In this document: piece by piece, positions 44,340-53,470 of the stretch
Position numbering within the stretch: the stretch's first letter is position 1
How the letters are laid out: every line of letters starts with the position of its first letter
NCBI GenBank assembly: GCA_036494465.1
Contig: DASXOJ010000147.1
Location: 1-64,000 of the forward strand
DNA from: CAJCJE01 sp036494465
Lineage (GTDB): Bacteria > Actinomycetota > Actinomycetes > Mycobacteriales > Pseudonocardiaceae
Length of the DNA stretch: 64,000 bases
Direction: 5' to 3'
The notes under the pieces: model-generated
Databases searched by the model: none
Told to the model about the DNA's origin: nothing
Seen by the model: only the letters and a program-made list of their open reading frames with translations
Translations under genes and position numbers: made by a program

Positions 44340-47300
44340 CTAGCTGATCGGCACGCCCGTGATCACCACCGCACCCTTCGTCGGATCCAGTTCGGTCGAC
44401 TGGTTCACCCCGCCCGGTGTGAGCACGTCCATCGCCGCGGGCACGGTCGACGGATCGAGCGCGCAGATCGGACTGTTGTTGCCCGACGCGCACACACCGA
44501 AGCTGTAGCCACCGGGGGTCGGCGTGAACGCGCGGGCCTGGTCGGCGCTGAACCCGTCCTGTCCGGCCAGCACCACCGCGAACGACCAACCCGATGCGGG
44601 CGTGCCGAACGTGGCGGCAGGCACCGCGATGGTGATGGTCTTGGCGGTCGTGGACGCCACCACGTTCGCGGTGCCGACCGCGTCGCCGTTCGCGTCCACC
44701 CAGACCGGCGACGCGAAGCCCTGCACCTCGATGCGCTGGCTCCAGCCAGGGTTGAGCGTGTAGTTGCGCGCGGCATAGGCCGCCTGGGTCGAGCTCGTCG
44801 CGCCCGGCGTCTGCACGTAGATGTCGAGCAGCTGCGCGCCCATCACGCTGCCGAAGGTCGGCACCAGGTTGTTCAGGGTCGTGCGCAGGTAGACCGTGCC
44901 GCCGACCTGGATCACCTGGAACCGGGTCAGATCGAACGAACCGGCCGCGAAATCGGACGCGGTCGGGTACTGGAAGGTGCCGGGGCCGTTGTCGTCGCCG
45001 GTCGGGTCGGTGACGTCCAGCGTGGTGGTGCCGCCGATCACGTCGCCGGTGACCGAGGTCTGCGCGTAGCCGGTGCTACGACCGTCCGATGTGGATGATG
45101 CGACGGTGAGCACGTTGGTGCCGAAGCCGATCGGCGCGCTCACGCCGAACGTGCCGTCCGCGCCCGCTGTCGCCGTCGCGGTGCTCGATGCCGCACCGGT
45201 GTCGGTGTCGGTCGCCTCGACGACCACCTTGGCGCCGGGCTTCGTGGTGCCGGTGACCGTGGTGGTGCTGGATTCGATGGTGGCACCGGCACTGGGCGCG
45301 GTGATGGTGACCGGCAGCGCGGTCGGCGCCGGGTGGTTGACGTAACGGTCGGTGGTGATCGCCGGTTGCTCCAGGTCGCGGCCCGCGCCGATGTCCAGGA
45401 TCAGCCGCGCTTCCTGCGCCTGCGCCCAGGACAGCGGCGACGCCGAACCGGCGGCTTTCCCATCAGTGAAGCCGATCGAGGCCGTGGTCGGGTCGGTGCC
45501 GTATGGCGACGCGGCGAGGTCAGGGTCCTCCCAGGCTTGTTCGGGCACCAGGCCGACGCCCGAGGAGAAGTTGGTCATGGCATTGAGCAACGTGTTCGCG
45601 CCGGAGCGGTTGCCGGTGGACAGGTCGGATTCGGCGCGCTCACCGGAAAGCACCGGCCACAGGTGCCCGGTCCCGATGTCGGTGGTCGGCCACGGCTGGC
45701 CCTGGTTGGTGCAGGAGGACTGGCTGGGCTGGTAGCAGTCGCCGTATCCGTCCGCGCTGCCCGCCGCCGCGTCGTTACCGTAGCGGTAGTAGCCGGTGCC
45801 GCTGGGCGTCTGCACCGAGATCTGCTTGTCCAGCACGGCGAGCGACGCCTGGATGTCCGGATCGTTCGCGGGCAGTTCGCCGAGCCGGACGAGTTCCTGG
45901 AAGCCGCCGTCGATGACTTGGCGCTGGTCGACCGTTGGCCCGCCGTTGCCGAGGCTGTAATTGATGGCCGCGTTCGGGTCGCCGGTCTTGGACAGCCGGA
46001 TGAAGTAGCGCGGCGCGTCCGGACCGCTCGTGGTGACCGTCCAGTTCTTGATGTTGCGCTGGAAATCGTCCGCTGTCGCCTGGTAGAGCTGGGCGCGCGC
46101 GGTGTCGTGGTGCATGGTCGCGATCGCCGACGCTGCCGTGAGACCGGCGATCTCGGCGGCGATGGTGGACGGTGAATAACCGGACTGTTCCTCCCACCGC
46201 TCGACGCCGAACGACGGACCGTGCGCGACCAGGAAGTCGGCGGCGCGCTCGATGTGCTGGCTCCACAACGTGTTGTCGCCGCCGAGTCCGGCCTGGTAGG
46301 CCATCAGGATCGGGTAGGCGGACTCGTCGAGCTGGTCACCACCGGTGTCCGGCGCGAGTTTGCCGTTGAGCAGCGAGTTGCGCGGCAGTTGGCCGTTGGC
46401 CTGCTGCTGGCGGTCGAACAGGAAGGTGACCGTGTCGCGTGCGGTGCGCAGGTCGCCGTCGGTGAGCAGGCCGGTGAAGATCTCGTACAGGTCGCGGGCG
46501 AACACCTCGCGGTACGAGCCGAAGTACACCGCCTTGCCGCCGACGACCGTGCCCGCGTTCACCGCCTGACCCCACGGGCTGGCCAGCGATGCGACGACCG
46601 CGCCCGGATAGGTCTTGTCCTCGCTGGCTTTGAGCACGTTCGCGCTCAGGTAGTACGCGGCGCGGTCGTTCGCAGGCGGTTGGTGCAGCGTCGCGTCGTA
46701 GGTGCGCCAACCCTGCTGGTAGCTGGCCTGGGTGGCCGGGAACGGGGTGTTCAGCGACGCACCGGCGGTCGACACGGCGTCGGACTGGGTGCGGCCGAAA
46801 CCGAGCGCGAGGGTGATCGCGTCGTTGGGGCGCGGGGTCACGTCCTCGGTCGAGGTGATGTGCCCGTTGGGCGCGGTGGCGTAGGTCGTGCCGAGGGCGT
46901 GGGTGGCGTCGAGCGAGGTGAGGCCGTCGCTGGCGGTGCCCGCGTAGCCGACCGACGCGGCACCGGACGCGCCGGCGCGCAGCGCGGCGTAGGTGGGCAC
47001 GGCGTAGTCGCGGTTGATGGCCTGGCTGGTGGTGGACGTGTCGTAGACGACCGGGACGGCGGTGTTGCCCGCGCGTTGCACGGTGCCGGTGTCCGCGCCG
47101 CCGTTCTGGCTGCCGCCACCGCCGTTGCCGTTGATGTGCGCGTCCAGCCGGGCATACACGTGCAGGCCGCGCGTGTCGCCGTGCAGCTGGGTGCGCATCA
47201 GCACGGTGTCCCTGGCCGGGTCGGTCAGGTAGGTGGTGATCAGCTGGTAGTGGTGCTTCGCGCTGGTCGCGGTCACCGTGCAGACCATGCCGGTCGGGTC

Positions 47301-47615
47301 GGCGGCGACGGTGTAGCTGAGGTCGCGGGTTTGCAGGTCGGTGAACGTCGAACCGTCGGTGACCACGTACTGCAGGGTCGAGACGTTCGTGTTGTCGATG
47401 GTCGGCTCGTAGACGTCGGACAGCACGCCGTCCGCGACCGTGTACCAGACCTTCGAGCCGCCCCGCGCGGTGCCGACGCAGTCCTTGCGCGCGTTGTCGA
47501 AATAGGACGGTGCGCCTGGACCGCCCGGTGCGGTGGCAGTCTGTGCCGCTGCTGGCATTCCCGATACCGCGATTGTCGTCGCGACAACAATCGCGGCTGT
47601 GCGCGCGAACTTCAT
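44340..47615 (-). CDS. Secreted GH15 glucodextranase/glucoamylase
   Basis: Exported enzyme of 1091 aa. A signal peptide (about 1-24) is followed by a glucodextranase-type N-terminal beta domain. The GH15 (alpha/alpha)6 barrel follows (about 290-720; REVFARDLYEIFTGLL, RWEEQSGYSPST with a candidate catalytic Glu, VPEQAWEDPD with the other). After it come an Ig-like domain (ITAPSAGATIESSTTTVTG) and a C-terminal DOMON-like glucodextranase domain. Such enzymes release glucose from alpha-1,6- or alpha-1,4-glucans. GGGAGGG supports the ATG. It appears to be monocistronic, with a TetR gene upstream. Confidence 0.9.
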   Translation of the reverse strand: MKFARTAAIVVATTIAVSGMPAAAQTATAPGGPGAPSYFDNARKDCVGTARGGSKVWYTVADGVLSDVYEPTIDNTNVSTLQYVVTDGSTFTDLQTRDLSYTVAADPTGMVCTVTATSAKHHYQLITTYLTDPARDTVLMRTQLHGDTRGLHVYARLDAHINGNGGGGSQNGGADTGTVQRAGNTAVPVVYDTSTTSQAINRDYAVPTYAALRAGASGAASVGYAGTASDGLTSLDATHALGTTYATAPNGHITSTEDVTPRPNDAITLALGFGRTQSDAVSTAGASLNTPFPATQASYQQGWRTYDATLHQPPANDRAAYYLSANVLKASEDKTYPGAVVASLASPWGQAVNAGTVVGGKAVYFGSYREVFARDLYEIFTGLLTDGDLRTARDTVTFLFDRQQQANGQLPRNSLLNGKLAPDTGGDQLDESAYPILMAYQAGLGGDNTLWSQHIERAADFLVAHGPSFGVERWEEQSGYSPSTIAAEIAGLTAASAIATMHHDTARAQLYQATADDFQRNIKNWTVTTSGPDAPRYFIRLSKTGDPNAAINYSLGNGGPTVDQRQVIDGGFQELVRLGELPANDPDIQASLAVLDKQISVQTPSGTGYYRYGNDAAAGSADGYGDCYQPSQSSCTNQGQPWPTTDIGTGHLWPVLSGERAESDLSTGNRSGANTLLNAMTNFSSGVGLVPEQAWEDPDLAASPYGTDPTTASIGFTDGKAAGSASPLSWAQAQEARLILDIGAGRDLEQPAITTDRYVNHPAPTALPVTITAPSAGATIESSTTTVTGTTKPGAKVVVEATDTDTGAASSTATATAGADGTFGVSAPIGFGTNVLTVASSTSDGRSTGYAQTSVTGDVIGGTTTLDVTDPTGDDNGPGTFQYPTASDFAAGSFDLTRFQVIQVGGTVYLRTTLNNLVPTFGSVMGAQLLDIYVQTPGATSSTQAAYAARNYTLNPGWSQRIEVQGFASPVWVDANGDAVGTANVVASTTAKTITIAVPAATFGTPASGWSFAVVLAGQDGFSADQARAFTPTPGGYSFGVCASGNNSPICALDPSTVPAAMDVLTPGGVNQSTELDPTKGAVVITGVPIS

Positions 47616-47683
47616 GGCCAAGCCCTCCCAGTCGCCAAGGCGTGCCATGCTTCCCGCCCGCTATCGCGCGCGCAAGCGGCCGA

Positions 47684-48301
47684 TCAGGCGCTGACGGATT
47701 CGATGTGCGCGAGCACGGTGTCCAGCGCGGCCTCCAGCGCGAGCGTGTCGCGCCGGGTCTGGGTGAGCAGCAGGCCGCCCTGCACCGCCGCCAACGTGGC
47801 CAGCGCCAACTGGTCGGGATCGGCGTCGGGGCGCAGGTCGCCGCGCCGGTGCATGGCGCGCAGGCCGTCCCGGATCGCCTCTTCCCAGCGCCGGAAGCCG
47901 TCCGCGAGTTCGACCCGGGCTTCCGGGTCGCGCTCGGCGAGTTCGCTGGCCAGCGAGCCGATGGGACAGCCGCCGGAGCACTGGCGGGCGCTCTGGATGT
48001 CGACCAGCACGTCGCGCCACGCGCGCAGCGCGGTCAAGCTGTCCAGCTTGCTCAGCAGCGGCTGCTGAGCGTCGAGGATGGCCTGCGTCTGGAACGCGAT
48101 CACCGCGCGCACCAGGTTCCGCTTGTCGCCGAAGTAGTGGTAGATCTGCGAGGTGTTCACGCCCGCCGCGGTCTGCACGTCGTCGGTGCTGGTGCCCGCT
48201 ACGCCCTTGGCGAACATGAGCTGTGCCGCCGCCGCGACGATGCGATCCCGGGTCGCCTGACCCTTGCGGGTCAGCCGGGCGGTGGATGCGTCAGCGGCCA
48301 T
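47684..48301 (-). CDS. TetR-family transcriptional regulator
   Basis: A 205-residue TetR protein. The helix-turn-helix is TSTDDVQTAAGVNTSQIYHYFGDKRNLV near residues 38-65, and the C-terminal domain contains QCSGGCPIGSLASELAE, typical of the TetR C-terminal family with a CPxGS motif. A GTG 6 bp upstream is an alternative start. It lies 68 bp upstream of the glucodextranase on the same strand and could regulate itself through TTTGGA-N8-TCCAAA (48322-48341). Confidence 0.88.
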   Translation of the reverse strand: MAADASTARLTRKGQATRDRIVAAAAQLMFAKGVAGTSTDDVQTAAGVNTSQIYHYFGDKRNLVRAVIAFQTQAILDAQQPLLSKLDSLTALRAWRDVLVDIQSARQCSGGCPIGSLASELAERDPEARVELADGFRRWEEAIRDGLRAMHRRGDLRPDADPDQLALATLAAVQGGLLLTQTRRDTLALEAALDTVLAHIESVSA

Positions 48302-48321
48302 GGTCACCAGGATACCCGCCG

Positions 48322-48350
48322 TTTGGAGGGCTCAATCCAAAAGTTGAGCC
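48322..48350. promoter_or_regulatory. Overlapping inverted repeats between the GNAT and TetR genes
   Basis: TTTGGA (48322-48327) and TCCAAA (48336-48341) form a dyad upstream of the TetR gene. GGCTCAA (48329-48335) and TTGAGCC (48344-48350) form a second stem that includes the stop of the GNAT gene and could act as its terminator. Confidence 0.4.
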
Positions 48351-48904
48351 TGCTTCCACTCGCTCCGCAGCACCGCGCAGACGATCTCGGACGTCCACTC
48401 GCTCTTGACCAACTTGCTCTCGACCAGGTTCGCCTCGGTGCGCATGCCCGATTTGGTCAGCACCCGGTGCGACGCGGTGTTGCGCGCGTCCAGCTTGCCG
48501 ACGATCCGGTGCAGCTCGACCTCGCGAAAGCCAAGGTCGATCAGGGCGCGGGTGGCCTCGGTGGCGTAGCCGTGGCCCCAGTGCCCGGGATGCAGGGTGT
48601 AGCCGACCGTGGCGCCGCCGTGCTGCTCGCTGGTCCAGTGCAGCATGACGTTGCCGATCGCGGTGTCCGGATCGTCCTTCAAGGTGACCACCAGCGAGAG
48701 GTAGTCGCCCTCCCGCTCAAGGGCCACGTTGCCGATCCGGTCGGCCAGCAGTTCCCGCACGCTCTCCGGTGCGAGCGGCCCCTGGTCGAAGTAGCGCATC
48801 ACCTCGGGCCGGGCGAACAGGTCGCACAGGGCCGGGTAGTCGGCCTCCGCGTACGGTCGCAGCAGCAGCCGGGCTGTGGCGATGGGATAGCTGGGCCGGG
48901 ACAT
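48332..48904 (-). CDS. GNAT N-acetyltransferase (RimJ/RimL type), copy A
   Basis: A 190-residue acetyltransferase: ATARLLLRPYAEADYPAL start, GYTLHPGHWGHGYATEATRALIDLGF as the acetyl-CoA-binding core, and ARNTASHRVLTKSGM. It probably acetylates an amino group of a protein N-terminus or small molecule. It lies 7 bp after a close paralogue with the same architecture, a clear tandem duplication. Confidence 0.9.
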   Translation of the reverse strand: MSRPSYPIATARLLLRPYAEADYPALCDLFARPEVMRYFDQGPLAPESVRELLADRIGNVALEREGDYLSLVVTLKDDPDTAIGNVMLHWTSEQHGGATVGYTLHPGHWGHGYATEATRALIDLGFREVELHRIVGKLDARNTASHRVLTKSGMRTEANLVESKLVKSEWTSEIVCAVLRSEWKQAQLLD

Positions 48905-48911
48905 ACTGGCC

Positions 48912-49484
48912 TCACTTCGAGAGTAGAGCCTGCTCCCACTCGGTCCGCAGCACCGCGCAGATGGTCTCCGAGGTCCACTCGCCCTTGACCCACTCGTTCT
49001 CGACCAGGTTCGCCTCGACGCGCATGCCTGCCTTCTCCAGCACCCGCCGCGACGCGATGTTGCGCGTGTCCAGCCTGCCGGAGATCCGGTGCAGTTCGGT
49101 CTCGCGGAAACCCAGGTCGACCAGGGCGCGGGCGAGTTCGGTCGCGTAGCCCTTGCCCTGCTGGTCAGGGTGCAGGGTGTAGCCGACCTCGCCCTGCGCG
49201 TGGTCCTCGCTGACCCAGTGCAGCATCGCGGTGCCGATCGGGGTGTCCGGATCCTCCGCGAGGACCACCACGAGCGAGAGGTAGTCGCCACCCTTCTCCA
49301 GCGCCACCCCATCGAGTCGCTCGGCGATCATCGCGCGCACGTTCTCCGGCGAGCGCGGCTGTTCGTAGAGGTAGCGCACGACTTCGGGGCGCGAGTAGAC
49401 GTCGAGCAGGCCCTCGAAGTCGGTGGTGGCGTAGGGGCGCAGCAGCAGGCGCGCGGTCTTGATCGGATAGTCGGGCCGGAACAT
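48912..49484 (-). CDS. GNAT N-acetyltransferase (RimJ/RimL type), copy B
   Basis: A 190-residue paralogue of the adjacent copy, starting PIKTARLLLRPYATTDFEGL, with GYTLHPDQQGKGYATELARALVDLGF as acetyl-CoA site and TRNIASRRVLEKAGM. Both copies end in a similar EWTSE-x-x-CAVLR-x-EW tail. It has equal length to copy A and is transcribed first. The substrate is unknown. Confidence 0.9.
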   Translation of the reverse strand: MFRPDYPIKTARLLLRPYATTDFEGLLDVYSRPEVVRYLYEQPRSPENVRAMIAERLDGVALEKGGDYLSLVVVLAEDPDTPIGTAMLHWVSEDHAQGEVGYTLHPDQQGKGYATELARALVDLGFRETELHRISGRLDTRNIASRRVLEKAGMRVEANLVENEWVKGEWTSETICAVLRTEWEQALLSK

Positions 49485-49500
49485 GCCGGGACCCTAGCAA

Positions 49501-49770
49501 CTAGCCGGTCAGCGACGCGATCGGTTTGGCGGGCGTGGTCAGCATGGAGAGCTGATCGAGGGACAGGCCGACCGCTTCGGCGATGGCGACCACGGTGAAG
49601 AAGGCTGGCGTTGGCACCCGGCCGTGCTCGATCTTGCGCAGCGTTTCCACGGATACACCGGCCGCCGCGGCGATCTCCACGCTGGTCCGGTCGCCTCTGG
49701 CCGCGCGCAGGGCCGCGCCGAGTCGGGCGCCGCGATCGTGGTCTTGCGCGCTCAGCGGGGGGCGAACCAT
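49501..49770 (-). CDS. XRE-family helix-turn-helix regulator
   Basis: An 89-residue DNA-binding protein that is little more than a Cro/CI-type HTH (LGAALRAARGDRTSVEIAAAAGVSVETLRKIEHG). TACTAT on the minus strand ends 7 bp before the ATG, which would give a leaderless mRNA. It diverges from a methionine aminopeptidase gene, and the intergenic dyads suggest that it controls both. Confidence 0.88.
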   Translation of the reverse strand: MVRPPLSAQDHDRGARLGAALRAARGDRTSVEIAAAAGVSVETLRKIEHGRVPTPAFFTVVAIAEAVGLSLDQLSMLTTPAKPIASLTG

Positions 49771-49774
49771 GACA

Positions 49775-49816
49775 CCAATAGTAGTACCGTGATAGAAATA
49801 CCGGTATAACTATTGG
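49775..49816. promoter_or_regulatory. Divergent operator region, XRE regulator / methionine aminopeptidase
   Basis: CCAATAGT (49775-49782) and ACTATTGG (49809-49816) form a perfect spaced inverted repeat. Between them lies the palindrome ATACCGGTAT (49798-49807). The stretch is conspicuously AT-rich for this DNA and overlaps the predicted promoters in both directions. Confidence 0.6.
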
Positions 49817-49828
49817 CAAGGAGGATTC

Positions 49829-50596
49829 ATGGTCGAGTTGAAGACACCGAAAGAGCTGGCCGCCATGCGCGAAGCCGGGCGAGTCACCGCGACGGCCCTG
49901 ATCGCGGTCGGGGAGCAGGCCAAGGCCGGGGTGTCGCTGCGCGAACTCGACCAGGTCGCCGCCGACGTGCTGCGCGAAGCCGGGGCGCGTTCGTCGTTCC
50001 TGCACTACCACCCGCGCTTCGCGCCGACGCCCTACCCGGCGGTGCTGTGCACGTCGGTCAACGACGCGATCGTGCACGCCATCCCTGGCGACTACCGGCT
50101 ACGCGACGGCGATGTGCTCAGCGCGGACTTCGCCGCCGAACTCGGCGGCTTCCACGGCGATTCCGCGTTCACCATGGCGATCGGCGAGGTGACCGCCGAG
50201 GACCGGCAACTGATCGAGCACACCCGCGCCGCGCTGGAAGCGGGCATCGCGGCGGCCGTCCCGGATGGACACCTCAGCGACATCTCGCACGCGGTCGGCG
50301 TGATCGGGCGCAAGTACGGCTACGGCATCCCGGTCGACTTCGGCGGGCACGGCATCGGCAGGCACATGCACGAGGACCCGTCGGTGGCCAACGAAGGCAG
50401 GCCAGGACGTGGTCTGCGGCTGCGGCCCGGCCTGACCCTCGCGATCGAGCCGATGTTCATGGCGGGCGGCCACAACGAATACCGCACCGCGCCGGACGGC
50501 TGGGGACTGCACACCGTCGACGGCGGCAACGCCGCCCACTTCGAGCACACGATCGCGATCACCGAAGACGGCCCGGTGGTGCTCACCGCCCCGTAG
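49829..50596 (+). CDS. map: Methionine aminopeptidase, type I
   Basis: A 255-residue metallopeptidase that removes N-terminal methionine. The metal ligands are visible in LSADFAAELGGFHGDSAF (two Asp), HGIGRHMHEDP (His), LAIEPMF (Glu) and FEHTIAIT (Glu). AAGGAGG precedes the ATG at good spacing. Actinomycetes usually have several MetAPs. This one is paired with a dedicated XRE regulator, so it is probably a conditional, secondary copy. Confidence 0.94.
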   Translation: MVELKTPKELAAMREAGRVTATALIAVGEQAKAGVSLRELDQVAADVLREAGARSSFLHYHPRFAPTPYPAVLCTSVNDAIVHAIPGDYRLRDGDVLSADFAAELGGFHGDSAFTMAIGEVTAEDRQLIEHTRAALEAGIAAAVPDGHLSDISHAVGVIGRKYGYGIPVDFGGHGIGRHMHEDPSVANEGRPGRGLRLRPGLTLAIEPMFMAGGHNEYRTAPDGWGLHTVDGGNAAHFEHTIAITEDGPVVLTAP

Positions 50597-50681
50597 AAGT
50601 GGGGTTAACTCCCCGGACAGCGGTGAACGATGCGGTCAGAATGGACAGCGCACCGCAGAAAACCCGCGCTGGAGGACGACC

Positions 50682-51977
50682 GTGACCGCGACAATCGCCG
50701 AGAAGACCCCGCTTGCCACGAACCACTTCAAGCTGGCCTGGTGGGGGCTGGCGCTCGGCGTCTACTCCCAGATCGGGGTCGCGCTGTTCTGCTGCGTGGT
50801 CACCTTCGTCGGGCTGATCCCGGTGTGGGTCGGCATCCCGGCCTCGCTGATGTTCTTGGGCCTCACCCAGCGCTTCGCCGACCAGCACCGGTTGTGGTCG
50901 GCGCGGGTGATGGGCGTCCCGATCGCGCGCCCGTACAAACCGACACCGGAGGGGTGGTGGCTGGCGCGGATTCGCGGCCACCTCACCGACAGGCAGTCCT
51001 GGCGCGACCTGGCCTGGCTGCTGGTGAACGCGACCGCGGGCCTGTTCCTGAACCTGCTGCCGATCTGGTTGCTGGCCGGTGTCGCGTGGTACCTGGTCCT
51101 GCCGTTCCTGTTCTTGGTCACGCCGCCCGGCGTCTTCGACACGAACTACGGCTTGTTCCGGGTGGACAGCGTCGGCACCGCGTTCCTCACCTACGCGTTC
51201 TCGATCGTCAGCTTCGTTCTGTTCTGGCGGCTGACCGGGCCGATCATGCGCCTCAAGGCCCGACTCGACCGCTGGCTGCTCGGCCCGGTGCAGAGCGAGG
51301 CACTGGCCAAGCGGGTCGAGCAGCTGACCGAGTCACGCGCGGACACCGTGGACACCCAGGCCGCCGAGCTACGCCGGATCGAACGCGACCTGCATGACGG
51401 TGCCCAGGCGCGGCTGGTCTCGCTCGGCATGAGCCTGGGCATGGCGGAAGAACTGCTGGCCAGCAACCCGCAGGCGGCGCAGGGCCTGCTCGCCGAGGCA
51501 CGCGAGTCGACCGGGCTGGCCCTGTCCGAGCTTCGCGATCTGGTCCGCGGCATCCACCCGCCGGTACTCGCCGACCGCGGCCTGGACGGCGCGGTGCGCG
51601 CGCTGGCGATGGCCTCGCCGCTGCCGGTCGAGGTCACCGTCGACCTGCCCGGCCGCCCGCCCGCGCCGGTCGAGTCCGCGATGTACTTCGCGGTCGCCGA
51701 GACGCTGACCAACCTGGCCAAGCACAGCGGCGCCACCAGCGCCTGGATCCGGGTCAGCTACACGGAGGGCAGGCTCGGCGTCATGGTCGGCGACGACGGC
51801 CGGGGCGGCGCGGTCGCCGAGAGCGGCGGTGGCCTGCACGGCATCGAACGGCGTCTGTCAGCATTTGACGGAATCGTGCACATCGCCAGCCCACTGGGTG
51901 GGCCGACCATCGTGACCATGGAGCTGCCGTGCGTGTTGTCCTCGGTGAAGATCTCGCCCTCCTCCGAGACGGCCTGA
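50682..51977 (+). CDS. NarL-family sensor histidine kinase
   Basis: A 431-residue kinase. Residues about 15-190 contain several transmembrane segments (sensor domain of the DUF1707/PspC-less, multi-pass type). The phosphoacceptor is H238 in RRIERDLHDGAQARLVSLGM (HisKA_3), followed by an HATPase domain with AETLTNLAKHSGA (N box) and GDDGRGG. The GTG follows CTGGAGG. It overlaps its response regulator by 49 bp. The stimulus is unknown. Confidence 0.93.
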   Translation: MTATIAEKTPLATNHFKLAWWGLALGVYSQIGVALFCCVVTFVGLIPVWVGIPASLMFLGLTQRFADQHRLWSARVMGVPIARPYKPTPEGWWLARIRGHLTDRQSWRDLAWLLVNATAGLFLNLLPIWLLAGVAWYLVLPFLFLVTPPGVFDTNYGLFRVDSVGTAFLTYAFSIVSFVLFWRLTGPIMRLKARLDRWLLGPVQSEALAKRVEQLTESRADTVDTQAAELRRIERDLHDGAQARLVSLGMSLGMAEELLASNPQAAQGLLAEARESTGLALSELRDLVRGIHPPVLADRGLDGAVRALAMASPLPVEVTVDLPGRPPAPVESAMYFAVAETLTNLAKHSGATSAWIRVSYTEGRLGVMVGDDGRGGAVAESGGGLHGIERRLSAFDGIVHIASPLGGPTIVTMELPCVLSSVKISPSSETA

Positions 51978-52573
51978 TCCGGCTGCTCGAAGCGCACGAC
52001 TTCGAGGTCGTCGAGGCCGTGGACAACGGGCCATCGCTGTTGCACGCGCTGATCGAGCACAAGCCGGACGTCGCGGTCGTCGACGTCCGGCTGCCGCCCA
52101 CGTTCACCGACGAGGGACTGCGCGCCGCCATCGCGGCGCGCGCCGAGGTGCCCGGCCTGCCGGTGCTGGTGCTGTCCCAGTACGTCGAGCAGCTCTACGC
52201 GCGCGAGCTGCTCTCCGACGGCCAGGGCGGGGTCGGCTACCTGCTCAAGGATCGGGTGGCGAACGTCGGCCAGTTCCTGGATGCGGTGCGCCGGGTCGCC
52301 GACGGCGGCACCGCGATGGACCCCGAGGTGGTCTCGCAACTGCTGGCGCGCAACGCGGGCCGTGAGCCGTTGCACAAGCTGACGCCGCGCGAACGGGAAG
52401 TGCTCGAACAGATGGCCGAGGGCCGGTCCAACGCGGCCATCGCGGGCAAGTTGTTCATCACCGAAAAAGCGGTGTCCAAGCACACGAACAACATTTTCGC
52501 GAAAGTCGGACTGCCCCAGTCGAGTGACGACAATCGCCGGGTTCTCGCAGTGCTCGCCTTCCTGAACAACTAA
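51929..52573 (+). CDS. NarL/LuxR-family response regulator
   Basis: A 214-residue two-domain regulator with a receiver (phosphoacceptor D52 in VVDVRLPP, conserved K in YLLKDRV) and a LuxR-type HTH (LTPREREVLEQMAEGRSNAAIAGKLFITEKAVSKHTNNIFAKVGL). The GTG lies inside the 3' end of the kinase gene, so the two are translationally coupled. Confidence 0.95.
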   Translation: MRVVLGEDLALLRDGLIRLLEAHDFEVVEAVDNGPSLLHALIEHKPDVAVVDVRLPPTFTDEGLRAAIAARAEVPGLPVLVLSQYVEQLYARELLSDGQGGVGYLLKDRVANVGQFLDAVRRVADGGTAMDPEVVSQLLARNAGREPLHKLTPREREVLEQMAEGRSNAAIAGKLFITEKAVSKHTNNIFAKVGLPQSSDDNRRVLAVLAFLNN

Positions 52574-52613
52574 CTCCGCCGTATGCTGCTTGCTTGCCGG
52601 ATCGGAGGATCTG

Positions 52614-53411
52614 ATGAGCACAGCGGCGGACTGGGTGCCCAGTGACATGGATGTCGGCGTACCCAGTGCGGCCCGGGTCTACGACTACCTGCTCGGCGGT
52701 GCGCACAATTTCGACGTGGACCGGATCGTCGGCGAGAAAGTGCTTGCCGCTGCGCCGAATGGCCGACAGATCGCGCGGTCCAACCGGGCTTTCATGAGTC
52801 GCGCCGTGCGGTTCATGGTGGCCGGCGGCATCCGCCAGTTCCTGGACCTGGGCTCGGGGATCCCGACCGTGGGCAATGTGCACGAGATCGCGCAGCACGC
52901 CGATCCGGACTGTCGCGTCGTCTACGTCGATCACGATCCCATCGCGGTCGCGCACAGCCAATTGATGCTGTCCGGTAATCCGCTCGCGGTCGTGGTGAAC
53001 AAGGATCTGACCGACCCGAAGTCGCTGCTCAAGAATTCGACCGTGCGGAAATTTCTCGATTTCGACAAACCCATCGGCTTGCTGATGGTCGCGGTGTTTC
53101 ATTTCGTGCCGGACGACAAGGAACCGGCAGAGATTGTCAAAACCTACCTGGACGCGATTCCGGCCGGCTCGTACGTGGCGATATCGCACCTGACCGCCGA
53201 CCAGATGGCCGATGAGATGGCGGGTGTCGTCGAGGCGATGCGCAACAGCCGCGATCCGATGTACTTCCGGAGCTATGCCGATGTCGCCGCATTGTTCGAC
53301 GGGCTGGACGTGGTCGAGCCGGGTGTGGTGAGCGCGCCGTTGTGGCACCGGGACTACGGCGACGACGTCGACCAGGAGGGCGTCTACGCCGGGGTCGGTC
53401 GCAAGCTCTGA
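52614..53411 (+). CDS. S-adenosylmethionine methyltransferase (DUF574 family)
   Basis: A 265-residue SAM-dependent methyltransferase of the actinomycete-specific DUF574 type: PSAARVYDYLLGGAHNFDVDR at the N-terminus, FLDLGSGIPT as SAM motif I, and VVYVDHDPIAVAHS after it. The ATG at 52614 has GGAGG 8 bp upstream. Targets of this large family are mostly unknown. It appears to be transcribed alone. Confidence 0.93.
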   Translation: MSTAADWVPSDMDVGVPSAARVYDYLLGGAHNFDVDRIVGEKVLAAAPNGRQIARSNRAFMSRAVRFMVAGGIRQFLDLGSGIPTVGNVHEIAQHADPDCRVVYVDHDPIAVAHSQLMLSGNPLAVVVNKDLTDPKSLLKNSTVRKFLDFDKPIGLLMVAVFHFVPDDKEPAEIVKTYLDAIPAGSYVAISHLTADQMADEMAGVVEAMRNSRDPMYFRSYADVAALFDGLDVVEPGVVSAPLWHRDYGDDVDQEGVYAGVGRKL

Positions 53412-53420
53412 TCCAGTGTG

Positions 53421-53470
53421 CTGTCAACCGAGGTTGACAGCGCCCGTGGTGTCAACCTAAGTTGACACCC
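53421..53470 (+). promoter_or_regulatory. Leaderless promoter with twin inverted-repeat operators
   Basis: CTGTCAACC-GA-GGTTGACAG (53421-53440) and GGTGTCAAC-CTAA-GTTGACACC (53448-53469) are two near-identical dyads in tandem. TTGACA (53434-53439), an 18-bp spacer and TAAGTT (53458-53463) form the promoter. The predicted start site is at the ATG (53471). The operators cover both -35 and -10, so strong autorepression is expected. Confidence 0.75.
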
